Shown here in pieces: positions 16,548-24,930 of a stretch of 64,000 nucleotides of DNA. Below the pieces are notes generated by a model. It was not told the DNA's origin, did not search any database, and saw only the letters and a program-made list of their open reading frames with translations. Made by a program: the position numbers and the translations under genes. Position 1 is the first letter of the stretch, and each line of letters begins with the position of its first letter. This DNA comes from Akkermansia muciniphila. GTDB lineage: Bacteria > Verrucomicrobiota > Verrucomicrobiia > Verrucomicrobiales > DEV007. The DNA lies in contig CAMCXS010000013.1 of the NCBI GenBank assembly GCA_945883495.1, positions 1 to 64,000 of the forward strand, read 5' to 3'.

Positions 16548-17885
16548 GTGTTTCATCGGCGAATTCTGTTTCACGTTCTCGCGCTTGTCCCAAGCTGGCT
16601 TGGCGCTGAGGTTTTCGCGGTCCCGACGCCGATTGAGACCCGGGCGGTGGCGGCGGACCGGGTGGCCTCCTTGCCAGATTACGCGAAGCAGCTACCTGTG
16701 AATTGGCTGGAAGCGGGAGTCGATCTGCGGAATCGATTTGAGCTGCGGGACCAGGACTACCGGACGGCGGATGTGATCAGCGATGAGGCGTTCTTCACGC
16801 GCTACCTCGCCTACGTGGGGGTCCGCGAAGTGCTCGATCCGTTCCGGCTTTCCCTGGAGCTTGAGGACTCCCGCCGATTTTTTAGCGAGCGTCCCGAGAA
16901 TCCGAATGAGATCAACCGGGGAGAAGTTCTGCAAGCGTACGGCGAACTTTACTTCGACGAGTGGAGATCGGAGCAGCCGGTCAGCGTGCGTGCAGGCCGG
17001 ATGACGTTTGATGCGGTGGATCGGCGATTGGTGACGCGCAATCGCTACCGGAATACGATCAATGCGTATGACGGCTTGCGCGTCCGGCTCGGCGAGGAGG
17101 AGAGTCCGTTTGAGCTAGACGCGTTCTCCTTGCGGCCGGTGGCGCGGGATGTCAGCCGCCTGGACCGATCGAGCAACGAATCTTGGCTGCACGCGGTGAC
17201 GGGATACTTCCGGGAATGGTCTCCGGTTTTGATCGTGGAACCGTATTGGATTTTGTCGGATCAGACGATCGTCCCTGAGCGGCATATTCACACGGTAGGG
17301 GTGCATGTCTTTGGGAGGTTGCCGGACAGCGGTTGGGATTACGATGGGAGCGTCGCGGCGCAGGGTGGACGTTCGGCTGGGCTGAGGCACCAGGCTTGGG
17401 CCGGGCATGCGGAGATGGGATACACCTGGGATCATCCTTGGAAGCCGAGATTGGCCGGTTGGATGAACTTTGCTTCAGGCGACGCGGACCCGGATGACGA
17501 ACGAACTGGACGATTCGATTCGCTCTACGGCGCCACGTTCTCGTTTTATGGATACACCGGCTACTTCAGCTGGCAGAACCTCATCGATCCATCCATCCGG
17601 TTCAGTTTCCAGCCGACGGATGCGCTGCGCGGGGAAATCATTCACCGAGCCTACTGGCTGGCGAGCCAACGCGATGCATGGGTGCGGACCGGCCGGGTGG
17701 ATCCGAGTGGAGGAAGCGGAAGCTATGTGGGGCAAGAGATTGATTTGCGGATCGCCTACCGGGTGAACAATTACCTGGATTTGGAGGCGGTGTCCGCGCA
17801 TTTCTTTCCGGGGGGATTCGCCGAGGAGACGGGAAGTGGGCCCGACAGTCATTTCGGCTACCTGCAGGCATCAATCCGCTTCTAG
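16548..17885 (+). CDS. Alginate-export-like outer-membrane porin
   Basis: About 445 residues if started at the GTG at 16548, which gives a signal peptide (FHRRILFHVLALVPSWLGAEVFA); the frame is open to 16221 but that part overlaps the ArsR gene on the other strand. The mature protein resembles the alginate_exp barrel family: PVNWLEAGVDLRNRFELRDQ, the FSLELEDSRRF strand, VRAGRMTFDAVDRRLV, a GDADPDDERTGRFD loop and a final strand ending in Arg-Phe (GYLQASIRF). Such proteins form outer-membrane channels for acidic polysaccharides or other anions. Probably controlled by the divergent ArsR-type gene. Confidence 0.75.
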   Translation: MFHRRILFHVLALVPSWLGAEVFAVPTPIETRAVAADRVASLPDYAKQLPVNWLEAGVDLRNRFELRDQDYRTADVISDEAFFTRYLAYVGVREVLDPFRLSLELEDSRRFFSERPENPNEINRGEVLQAYGELYFDEWRSEQPVSVRAGRMTFDAVDRRLVTRNRYRNTINAYDGLRVRLGEEESPFELDAFSLRPVARDVSRLDRSSNESWLHAVTGYFREWSPVLIVEPYWILSDQTIVPERHIHTVGVHVFGRLPDSGWDYDGSVAAQGGRSAGLRHQAWAGHAEMGYTWDHPWKPRLAGWMNFASGDADPDDERTGRFDSLYGATFSFYGYTGYFSWQNLIDPSIRFSFQPTDALRGEIIHRAYWLASQRDAWVRTGRVDPSGGSGSYVGQEIDLRIAYRVNNYLDLEAVSAHFFPGGFAEETGSGPDSHFGYLQASIRF

Positions 17886-17948
17886 GACGCGCAGGTTGGG
17901 CGGTTCCGGTCCCTTGACGCCCGCCTGCCCTGTGGTTACCCTCGTTTC

Positions 17949-18509
17949 ATGGAGTTGCTCGACGAACAACGCATCGTTCTCTTCGGCATTGATTGGAGCG
18001 GTTACCTCCAGATCGATGAGATCCTTGGGGACGAGCGCAGCGTCCGGCTGAAGTTCAGCGACGGCCAGCTTGAAATCATGTCTCCGTCCCGCCGCCACGA
18101 ACACATCAAAAGCAACATCGGCCGCATGATCGAACTGTATTGTCGCCGGGAGAAGATCTTCTTTCAAACCGAAGGTTCGGCGACGCTTCGACGCGAAGGC
18201 AGACGCGGCGGAGAACCGGACGAGTCCTACATCTTCACGAAGGGGAGCGAGGAGGCGGAACTGGTGATTGAAGCGGCCCTGAGCAGCGGAGGGATCGATA
18301 AGCTGGACTTTTACCGTCCTCTGGGCATCCCGGAGGTTTGGATTTGGGAAAGCGGTCAGCTGCGCGTCCACGTCCTCACTGGGGGTGAGTATCAACTGGC
18401 GAGCCAAAGCCAATTTCTTCCCGGCCTTGATCTGGCGCTGGTGGAACGCTTAGCGGACTCCGATTACACGTCCGAGGCCTTGGATGCCTTTGAGGCCGGA
18501 CTCAAATAA
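17949..18509 (+). CDS. Uma2-family (DUF820) putative PD-(D/E)xK nuclease
   Basis: 186 residues. The family pattern is clear: LKFSDGQLEIMSPSRRHEHI near residues 34-53, then EPDESYIF (about 94-101), ELVIEAALSS (about 109-118), KLDFYRPLGIPEVWIW (about 122-137). The restriction-endonuclease-like fold with Glu/Asp residues in these positions is established for the family, but the biological role is unknown; copies are numerous in cyanobacteria and PVC bacteria. It starts 63 bp after the porin and could share its transcript. Confidence 0.85.
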   Translation: MELLDEQRIVLFGIDWSGYLQIDEILGDERSVRLKFSDGQLEIMSPSRRHEHIKSNIGRMIELYCRREKIFFQTEGSATLRREGRRGGEPDESYIFTKGSEEAELVIEAALSSGGIDKLDFYRPLGIPEVWIWESGQLRVHVLTGGEYQLASQSQFLPGLDLALVERLADSDYTSEALDAFEAGLK

Positions 18510-18557
18510 AAGCGATCACGGTCGTTCTCCGCGGTATACGAAAAGCGTATCGTGTTG

Positions 18558-18584
18558 TTGACATAGGGTTTTCGCTGTGATACC
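18558..18584 (+). promoter_or_regulatory. Possible sigma-70 promoter
   Basis: A consensus -35 TTGACA (18558-18563) is followed by TGTGATACC (extended -10 TG, weak -10 GATACC at 18579-18584, 15-bp spacer). A second TTGACA occurs at 18597-18602. It precedes no convincing coding gene but does precede the hairpin-rich stretch that ends in a terminator. Confidence 0.3.
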
Positions 18585-18589
18585 CAAGC

Positions 18590-18861
18590 CGACACGTTGA
18601 CAAAAATGTCCTTGAGCCACTCGATAAGCAACCGCGCCGAGACCGGAAGATCCGGTTGGCAAGGATTGCCGTGCTCATTGTTCTTGGGCGACGTATGTCT
18701 CCATTCGATGCCGTCGAAAAAGGCAGCCGAAGTCGGCTTTTTCCGGGACGGACAGCTCCGTGCGGAAACCTACATTCCCGAGGGCCGGTTTACGTAAACG
18801 AAGAATCATTCCCTGCTTCCCGTCGCGTAAACCCTGCTCTCAACCCGAGGCAGGGTTTTTT
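18590..18861 (+). ncRNA. Candidate structured RNA, unknown class
   Basis: No convincing gene lies in the 519 bp between 18510 and 19028. The stretch after the TTGACA boxes folds into a string of hairpins: GACA/TGTC (18599-18610), ACCGG/CCGGT (18642-18656), GGCAA/TTGCC (18658-18670), AGCCG/CGGCT with T-run (18725-18742), ACGGA/TCCGT (18748-18761), the palindrome GTTTACGTAAAC (18788-18799) and a strong terminator. This is a promoter-hairpins-terminator layout of about 270 nt. I compared it from memory with tmRNA, RNase P, SRP RNA and 6S RNA and saw no decisive match; a diverged 6S RNA is not excluded. Confidence 0.3.
18829..18861 (+). terminator. Rho-independent terminator
   Basis: Nine-bp stem AAACCCTGC (18829-18837) / GCAGGGTTT (18850-18858), 12-nt loop, with a run of six T from 18856 to 18861. 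It would end the candidate RNA, or a long read-through transcript from the Uma2 gene. Confidence 0.75.
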
Positions 18862-19028
18862 GTTGTCTGCTCACCAATCTAAACCAATTCGCGATTTTGA
18901 CATAACTTTTTCTGCGCTGCACGAAAACTCGGAGCTGCTCTGTCGGCGGTGGCCCCAATCCTCGAAGCGGCGGACTCACGGTGGTGGGTCCGCCGCCCCT
19001 TGCCGTCGTGTTTTTATCACAAGAACCC

Positions 19029-19613
19029 ATGAGCGATATTTTACATAAGCTGGTGGTTTTGGTCCTGAATCGGAACTGGCAAGCCGTGAGTATCACAACT
19101 CCCGCCTCGGCGTTTTGCCAGATGTGTACCGGCGCCGCCACGGCTCTGCATATTTCCGGTGCGGAGGACATGGTGCCCATGAGTTGGCGCGATTGGTGTC
19201 AGCTCCGGATCCGGGAGGACGATGCGTCCATCGGGACTCCGAGCGGGCGGATTCGGGTGCCAACCGTGCTTCTGTTGGTGCGGTTCGACAAAGTGCCGAT
19301 GAAACGGGCGCGGTTCAGCGCACGGGCGCTCTGGGCGCGGGACAAGGGGCGGTGCCAATACACGGGGCGCCAGCTCGCCCCGGGGGAGGGGAACATCGAT
19401 CACGTTCTGCCGCGTTCCCGTGGTGGCGCGACCAGCTGGGAGAACTGTGTGCTTGCGGACAAGTCGGTGAACTCGCGCAAGGGAGCCCGGACGCCGGGGG
19501 AAGCCGGGCTTACACTGAGGTCTAGGCCACACGCGCCGCCGCTGTTGCCGGTGACGGTGCTGTTGCGCAACCGGGAGGAAATCGCTGACTGGGCGCTCTT
19601 CCTGGGCGAATAG
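19029..19613 (+). CDS. HNH endonuclease-like protein
   Basis: 194 residues from the ATG at 19029 (MSDILHKLVVLVLNRNWQAV), the family's normal start; an open stretch before it overlaps a GC-rich hairpin (GGCGGAC/GTCCGCC near 18970-18999). The HNH core is NIDHVLPRSRGGATSWENC (122-140) with Asp124-His125 and Asn139, then VNSRKG with Asn148. The zinc-binding cysteine pairs of classic HNH proteins are largely replaced (CQYTG, and DKSVN instead of CxxC); I recall a PVC subfamily with this look, so this may be normal for it. DNA target unknown; it stands alone. Confidence 0.82.
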   Translation: MSDILHKLVVLVLNRNWQAVSITTPASAFCQMCTGAATALHISGAEDMVPMSWRDWCQLRIREDDASIGTPSGRIRVPTVLLLVRFDKVPMKRARFSARALWARDKGRCQYTGRQLAPGEGNIDHVLPRSRGGATSWENCVLADKSVNSRKGARTPGEAGLTLRSRPHAPPLLPVTVLLRNREEIADWALFLGE

Positions 19614-19627
19614 CGATTTGGAGCGTC

Positions 19628-20215
19628 TCAGTAGCTCGCCGCGCGGATTTCGTTGGCGATCTGCTCGAGGCGCTCCAACTGCAGTTGGGGAATGCGTTCG
19701 ACGTCGAACGAGGTGCCGGAATAGAGGTCCACGTGGAAATTTCCCAAGGACTGGCCAGGCTTGCGATTCATGTAGGCATTGCCCACGTTGGGCCAGAGGT
19801 GGGCTTCCAACTCCAGTTTGCCAGATTTGTGGTGGGCGACGAGGAGGCGTGAGACGGTCAGAGCGATGGCGCTGAGGCCACCAAGGTGAATCGGACCTTT
19901 TTCCTGAACGGCGATGTAGAAGACCTGTTCGTGCTCGCCGAAAAGCTGTTGAATGCCACGAAAGACTTCGCCGACGATGACCTTGTCCTGGCCTTCATCG
20001 ACAAAATTGGAGATGCCTTCGTGAATTTCGAAGACGTCGCGGATCGGTTTCCAGGCGCCGAGATCTTCGTAGTAGATGAGATCGGAGGGGCGGATCACGT
20101 CTTCGTTGAGGAGACGTACGATCTGGTTTTGGCTGTAGGGCCCGATCGGTTCCTCCTCTCCTTGCCGGAGGATGGAGAAGATTTGGTACTCCGGCAATTC
20201 GGCGTCGTCGTCCAT
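19628..20215 (-). CDS. GYF_2-domain protein
   Basis: 195 residues. Residues about 10-60 are a GYF_2 domain (YQIFSILRQGEEEPIGPYSQ, then IVRLLNEDVIRPSDLIYYED with the WKPI end), a small module that binds proline-rich or other peptides. Residues about 78-165 look like a PH-like beta-rich domain (EQVFYIAVQEKGPIHLGGLS, LTVSRLLVAHHKSGK), with a short helix at the end (LERLEQIANEI). Cytoplasmic; no membrane segment. It follows the thioesterase gene by 100 bp on the same strand. Role unknown. Confidence 0.7.
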   Translation of the reverse strand: MDDDAELPEYQIFSILRQGEEEPIGPYSQNQIVRLLNEDVIRPSDLIYYEDLGAWKPIRDVFEIHEGISNFVDEGQDKVIVGEVFRGIQQLFGEHEQVFYIAVQEKGPIHLGGLSAIALTVSRLLVAHHKSGKLELEAHLWPNVGNAYMNRKPGQSLGNFHVDLYSGTSFDVERIPQLQLERLEQIANEIRAASY

Positions 20216-20315
20216 GGCAGTAGGAGTTTAAATGGGGTGCCCCAGTGATTACTTCGTGCATACACCGGTTCCGCGACGAAGCGCAAGCGGCATGTTTGGG
20301 AGGTGAGGCGATTTT

Positions 20316-20735
20316 TTAACGTCCAAGCGTGGGGTAGCGTTCCGTCCAGTCCTTGGGGAGGCGCATCGGCTTGCCTTCGGGCATCCGAACCAAGGCGAGT
20401 TGTTGGCGGCAAGAGATCAAAAGGGTGTTGCAGGAAGCTCGCCGGACCTCAAAGGACATCCAGAAGCGGATCCCCTCCAAGCCATCCAGAGCCCCGTGGA
20501 TGTCGAGCTCATCCCCTAGCACGGCCGGTTTGCGGTAATCAATCTCCGTGCGAACGACGACCGGGAATTCCTTGCGCTCGGCCATGTCCCGGAGCTGCAT
20601 GCCCATCCGGCTGGCGAGCTTGGTGCGTGCGGTCTCGATCATGCGCAGGTAGGCGATGTTGTGGACCACGCCGCCGCAATCTGTATCGAAGAACATGACT
20701 TCTTCCCGGGTCACAATGGTTGGCATCGCGGACAT
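20316..20735 (-). CDS. YbgC-type acyl-CoA thioesterase
   Basis: 139 residues from the ATG at 20735 (MSAMPT; a second ATG at 20726). Hot-dog fold with the 4-hydroxybenzoyl-CoA thioesterase signature: FFDTDCGGVVHNIAYLRMIE, in which the Asp of DTD is the catalytic acid, followed by RTEIDYRKPAVLGDELDIHG. It hydrolyses acyl-CoA esters; in many bacteria the family is linked to the Tol-Pal system or to phospholipid metabolism, but tol genes are not in this window. Divergent from the GT4 gene (106 bp). Confidence 0.85.
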   Translation of the reverse strand: MSAMPTIVTREEVMFFDTDCGGVVHNIAYLRMIETARTKLASRMGMQLRDMAERKEFPVVVRTEIDYRKPAVLGDELDIHGALDGLEGIRFWMSFEVRRASCNTLLISCRQQLALVRMPEGKPMRLPKDWTERYPTLGR

Positions 20736-20841
20736 GACGCGGACCCTGTCACAGCTCGGAGTCTCCTGCAAATCCGGGCCGTGCGTTCCGCCGATTGCCA
20801 GAAGCGCCGGTCGAGGGTAGCCTCGGCGCCACCGTTGTTGC

Positions 20842-22761
20842 ATGAACGCTGATCGACCGAGCCCTTCCGCCCCCCGGCGCATCGCTTATCTTTACTCCCG
20901 GTATCCGGTGGTCTCGCAGACGTTTTGCGATTCGGAGATGCTGGAATTGGAAGCGCGCGGGGTAGAATTGACGATTGCTTCGATCAATCCCCCTGGGGAC
21001 ACCTTCCGGCATGAACGGCAACGCGCCTTTCGCGCCGAGGTGCTTTATCCGCCGCCGCTAGGGGTTCTCAAGGCGTGGGAAGCCAACGCTCGGGCGTCGG
21101 GCCAGTGGCAAACTCGGCTCGGGGAAATGATTGAGCGGCACGACCGCGAGTACGGTCGCGAGACCAAGGCCGCCGTCCGAGCCCGCAACGCGCTCTACTT
21201 CGCCGAACGATTTCAGCGGGCGGGAATCCGTCAGGTCCACGTCCATTTTGCGAACCGGGCGACCCACACGGCGCTCTTTATCAAGCAAATCACGGGGATT
21301 CCGTTCAGTTTTACCGCGCACGCTCAGGATTTCATGGTCGATCTGGGCTGCGATGCCCTGTTGCGCGAAATGTGCCGGGAAGCGGCGTTCGTGGTGGCGG
21401 TGAGCGATTTTAGCCGGGAGTTGCTGGCGCGGACGTGCCCAGATTCCGCGGACAAGATCGTGCGGATCTACAATGGCATCCGGCTCGACGACTTTCCGGC
21501 GGCGCGCCATGAGCCGGGGCGCGAGAGGCCGTTTCGCCTCATTTCGGTGGGGCGATTGATTGAGTTCAAAGGCTTTCATCACCTTCTCGCGGCCTGCGGC
21601 CAACTGAAGCAGAGGGGCGTCCCGTTCCAGGTAACGCTGGTTGGCGAGGGGCCCCTGCGGGAACAGCTGGAGGCGCAACGCTCGGCCCTCGGGCTGACGG
21701 CGGCGGAATTTGAGTTCGCCGGCACCCGCACGCAAGAGGAGGTCAAATCGCGTTTGGCGCAGAGCGACGCCTTTGTCTTGCCCTGCATCGTCGATTCCAA
21801 GGGGGCTTCCGACATTTTACCAACAGTCATCATGGAGGCCATGGCGGCGCGTTTGCCGATCGTTTCCACCCGGTTGGTTGGTGTCCCGGAGATGGTGGAG
21901 CATGAACGCAACGGTCTGCTCGTGACGCCGGGGGACGAAACCGCCTTGGCGGACGCGCTGGCGACGCTTGCGGGTGACGCCACCCTGCGCCACGCGATGG
22001 GCGAGGAAGGGCATGCCATGTGCGCTGAACGTTTTGCCCGCGAGAAAACCGTCGGGGCGCTTCTTGCCAAATTCGAGGTGATTCCGGTGACGCCTCCCGC
22101 TTCGCCGAGGGCGCCGCGAGCGCTTTACGTCGTCGATACTTGGCCGGTGCAGGAGCATCACGCCTGGTTACAGGCGGAGCTGGACCATATGAGGCAGACG
22201 CACCCAGAGGTTCAATTTCTGGCCTGTTCCGTCCCATCGGCTCGGGCTGAGCCGGAGGGGCCGGTGGAGGCCATGGACTTCCTGCCTGACGCCATGGTCC
22301 TGGAAGCGGAGTGGCAGCAGGATCGGGCGGCGGCGAAACTGCTTACCGGCTTGCGGGCTCTGCTCGGCGAAGCCCTTTCCACGGAGCGGTTTTTCCTCGA
22401 GGCGCGGCGGGCGGTGCAGATCGCGGTGGTTCTGCGGAAGCGTGGGATTCGCCATGTGCATGCGGCTCGCTCGGACGCTGCGTTGGCTTGCTGGATGGCC
22501 TATCGGCTTGGCGCGGCGGATCGATTCACCTTTGCGGCGGAGGCCGAGCCCTTCCTGGAGCCAAAGGCGCTCGACGTGCTTGAGAAAGACGCCGCGTTTT
22601 GCAGCCGGACGGATGGTGGCGACTTGCTTTTCTTAGCGCCGCCGGCTCGACGGCACCTGGTGATCGGCCCCGCGAAGATTCGGACGGGCTACGAATCGCT
22701 CCCAGACCGGCAGGAAATCTTGCGCCGTTGGACGGATCGCCTTTTTTCCTCTGCCTCATGA
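20842..22761 (+). CDS. Glycosyltransferase family 4 with degenerate second N-lobe
   Basis: 639 residues. Residues about 12-205 form the N-lobe (IAYLYSRYPVVSQTFCDSEM, then VHVHFANRATHTALFIKQI), about 206-410 the GT4 C-lobe (LISVGRLIEFKGFHHLL, the donor site around GASDILPTVIMEAMAARLPI and NGLLVTPGD). Together they make a complete enzyme of the WcaL/colanic-acid type. Residues about 415-639 are extra and resemble the N-lobe again: RALYVVDTWPVQEHHAW mirrors IAYLYSRYPVVSQTF, and RKRGIRHVHAARSDAALACW mirrors RAGIRQVHVHFANRATHTAL. The stop overlaps the start of the next glycosyltransferase (ATGA), so the two are coupled. Confidence 0.85.
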   Translation: MNADRPSPSAPRRIAYLYSRYPVVSQTFCDSEMLELEARGVELTIASINPPGDTFRHERQRAFRAEVLYPPPLGVLKAWEANARASGQWQTRLGEMIERHDREYGRETKAAVRARNALYFAERFQRAGIRQVHVHFANRATHTALFIKQITGIPFSFTAHAQDFMVDLGCDALLREMCREAAFVVAVSDFSRELLARTCPDSADKIVRIYNGIRLDDFPAARHEPGRERPFRLISVGRLIEFKGFHHLLAACGQLKQRGVPFQVTLVGEGPLREQLEAQRSALGLTAAEFEFAGTRTQEEVKSRLAQSDAFVLPCIVDSKGASDILPTVIMEAMAARLPIVSTRLVGVPEMVEHERNGLLVTPGDETALADALATLAGDATLRHAMGEEGHAMCAERFAREKTVGALLAKFEVIPVTPPASPRAPRALYVVDTWPVQEHHAWLQAELDHMRQTHPEVQFLACSVPSARAEPEGPVEAMDFLPDAMVLEAEWQQDRAAAKLLTGLRALLGEALSTERFFLEARRAVQIAVVLRKRGIRHVHAARSDAALACWMAYRLGAADRFTFAAEAEPFLEPKALDVLEKDAAFCSRTDGGDLLFLAPPARRHLVIGPAKIRTGYESLPDRQEILRRWTDRLFSSAS

Positions 22762-23993
22762 GAGTCGCCGTCGTCATCCCCTGTTACAATCACGCCCGTT
22801 ACATCGGGGCGGCGATCGAGTCCGTCTTGGGCCAGACGCGGCCTCCGGATCGCTTTTTGGTGATCGATGACGGATCGCGCGATGAATCCGTCGAGGTGAT
22901 CCGGCGATACGCGGCGCGTGGGGTAGAGTGCGTGGCGCAAGCCAACCAGGGGGCGCACAACACGCTCAACCGGCTGATCTCGGAAACGGCCCGCGATTGC
23001 GACGTGATTGCGATCCTCAATTCTGACGATATATTCGAGCCCGCTCGTTTGGAACGGTTGCTCCCGGCGTTGGCGGGCGACTGCGACGTGGTCTCTTCCC
23101 GAGTGCGGATGATCGATACCGATGGCAGTGCGCTGGCGGAGGATGCACCCCGGGCCAAGTGGCTGCGGGCGGTGAATTCCCTGAGCGGGGCGCCGGAACT
23201 CGATCTCGCGGAATGGCTCGGGGTGGCGAACTTCGCGGTTTCGACGAGCAACATCGTGGCGCGCGCCGGATTCCTGCTGGCGAATCCGTTCCGGGCGTAT
23301 CGTTACATCCACGACTACTATCTTCTCGCGACGGCGGCGATTCGCGGGCGCTTGGGCTATGTCGATGAGCCGCTGTTGCTTTATCGGGCGCACGACGCGA
23401 ACACGATTCAGACCCAGCCGGCGCCGCTCATCCGGGAGATGCAGCGCATGCACTTGGAGCTTTACCGGCAGTTTGCAGGGGAGTTGCGGGCGGATGCGGC
23501 CTTGCGGAGCCGGCTTGCCGCGTTCGAGCGGGCCTCTTGGAACAGCATCTCTTCGTTTCATGGCGGAATTCACCAGATGCTCTTGGCGGAACTGATTGTC
23601 GGCGAAAGCGAGGCGCGGATCGCGGAATTGACCGCCGGATTGGAGCTTCCGGAGATGGAGCGATTCCCGAATGCGGAGATTTTGAGCGCTTTTGACGGTT
23701 CCGCGCCGCTCTTTGCGGCCTCGGCCACTGGGGAGCGCCTCGCGGAACTGCGCCGGAGCCGGACGGCGGCCAAAGAGGAAACGGCTGCCTGGAAAGAGAT
23801 GAACAGGTTGCGTCTCGCGCTCGGGAAATCTGGTTGGGTAGCGCTCGGGCGCTTGCTGGGGCAAGGGCGCGCCTGGAGCGGAAACGACGGAGGCTCGGCG
23901 ACAGAAAAGCTGGAGCGGCTCCGGGCGTCGATCGAGACTTGCCCTTGGCTCGGCTTCGGGGCGCGGCTTGGATTGTGGCGGAAGCTGGACTGA
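22758..23993 (+). CDS. Glycosyltransferase family 2
   Basis: 411 residues from the ATG at 22758, which overlaps the previous stop codon as ATGA. GT-A domain in the first 230 residues: VVIPCYNHARYIGAAIESVL, FLVIDDGSRDES (first Asp pair), AILNSDDIFEPARLE (the DxD-like SDD). The C-terminal 170 residues are helical and unassigned. It would add a sugar to a growing polysaccharide, together with the GT4 enzyme encoded directly upstream. Its TGA abuts the TGA of the convergent gene so that the two stops read TGATCA. Confidence 0.87.
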   Translation: MRVAVVIPCYNHARYIGAAIESVLGQTRPPDRFLVIDDGSRDESVEVIRRYAARGVECVAQANQGAHNTLNRLISETARDCDVIAILNSDDIFEPARLERLLPALAGDCDVVSSRVRMIDTDGSALAEDAPRAKWLRAVNSLSGAPELDLAEWLGVANFAVSTSNIVARAGFLLANPFRAYRYIHDYYLLATAAIRGRLGYVDEPLLLYRAHDANTIQTQPAPLIREMQRMHLELYRQFAGELRADAALRSRLAAFERASWNSISSFHGGIHQMLLAELIVGESEARIAELTAGLELPEMERFPNAEILSAFDGSAPLFAASATGERLAELRRSRTAAKEETAAWKEMNRLRLALGKSGWVALGRLLGQGRAWSGNDGGSATEKLERLRASIETCPWLGFGARLGLWRKLD

Positions 23994-24818
23994 TCAGCGC
24001 GCCGGGCCGAACGCAGCGTCGGACAGCCGGGCGGCCTGGGCGTGGAGTTTTTGGACGCTTTCGGCGGTGGGCGGGGCAGGCAGGTGGTTGAGGACTTGGA
24101 CCAGCTCACCTACTTGGCTTTGGAGGTCGCGGATGAAAGGCTGTTCCTGTACGCCCGGTTCCAGATATTGCAGGGAATCGAGGAAATATTCGGCCACCTC
24201 GACGCGGCGGAGGAGTTCGGCTCGCTGAACGGTGAACTCGGTTTTCACTTGGGCGCTGGCCAATTCGAAAGCGCGAATCCAGCCGCCAAGGCTGATGAGG
24301 TGAACGGCGCCGACGTCACGAAGCGCGACCATCTCGCCCTCGACTTCGCGTTGCGTGGAGGCGAGTTCCTTCTCAAGCGGCTCCCAAGCGCCCCTGGCGG
24401 CTTCTTCGAGGAGTGCTTTGGCGTGGCGGGTGACCCGGTCCCCGGTTCCAAGAGCGGCGCAATGGTTGTTGATGCGCTCGGCGATCCATTGCAGGTCATC
24501 GACCTCGCGGGAGTGGACGAGAAAAAAGCCCTCTGCGATGAGGCCGCCGAGGGATAGCGCGAGCGCGGAGCGGTCTACGGGAATCGAGCGGCCCCGGCGG
24601 GGAAGCAATTCATTACGGGACAGGGGTGCAAGATTCTTGACCATGGCGAAGACCTGCTGGATGGAGGGAGTGGTGACTTCGTTGAGACCAAATTCGGATC
24701 GAAAATGGGGGTCATCGAGCAATTCATCAGGGATCGGGTCGGCCAGGAGCAGACCTTGAACTCCAAAAAGGAAAGTCAAGACAACCATCAATCTACGGGG
24801 AGCGCAGGGCCGACACAT
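23994..24818 (-). CDS. Exported protein of unknown function
   Basis: About 274 residues from the ATG at 24818; the hydrophobic start (RRLMVVLTFLFGVQGLLLADP) is a signal peptide, and another ATG lies 10 codons in (24788). The mature part is helical: ALSLGGLIAEGFFLVHSREV, RINNHCAALGTGDRVTRHAK, then charged helices with coiled-coil tendency to the end. I do not recognise a domain. It diverges from the membrane glycosyltransferase (112 bp) and lies among envelope-polysaccharide genes, so a periplasmic role there is possible but unsupported. Confidence 0.6.
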   Translation of the reverse strand: MCRPCAPRRLMVVLTFLFGVQGLLLADPIPDELLDDPHFRSEFGLNEVTTPSIQQVFAMVKNLAPLSRNELLPRRGRSIPVDRSALALSLGGLIAEGFFLVHSREVDDLQWIAERINNHCAALGTGDRVTRHAKALLEEAARGAWEPLEKELASTQREVEGEMVALRDVGAVHLISLGGWIRAFELASAQVKTEFTVQRAELLRRVEVAEYFLDSLQYLEPGVQEQPFIRDLQSQVGELVQVLNHLPAPPTAESVQKLHAQAARLSDAAFGPAR

Positions 24819-24930
24819 GGCGGAAACGATAGCTGCGAAAGTTCCTATTTGCAGAATTTCTTGAACGAGAGTTAGATCGGCCGCCGGGAGCTGCGTGTTT
24901 TGCAGCACTGGAAGATTCGAAGGAGATTAC

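Noticed and set aside
18597-18797. 66-codon frame with TTG start after the second TTGACA
   Set aside because: No ribosome binding site, and it is crossed by several hairpins; better explained as part of a structured RNA.
18590-18861. tmRNA, RNase P or SRP RNA
   Set aside because: No CCA end with T-loop and no tag frame for tmRNA; no GAGGAAAGTCCGGGC core for RNase P; the GACCGGAAGATCCGG hairpin only superficially resembles the SRP tip.
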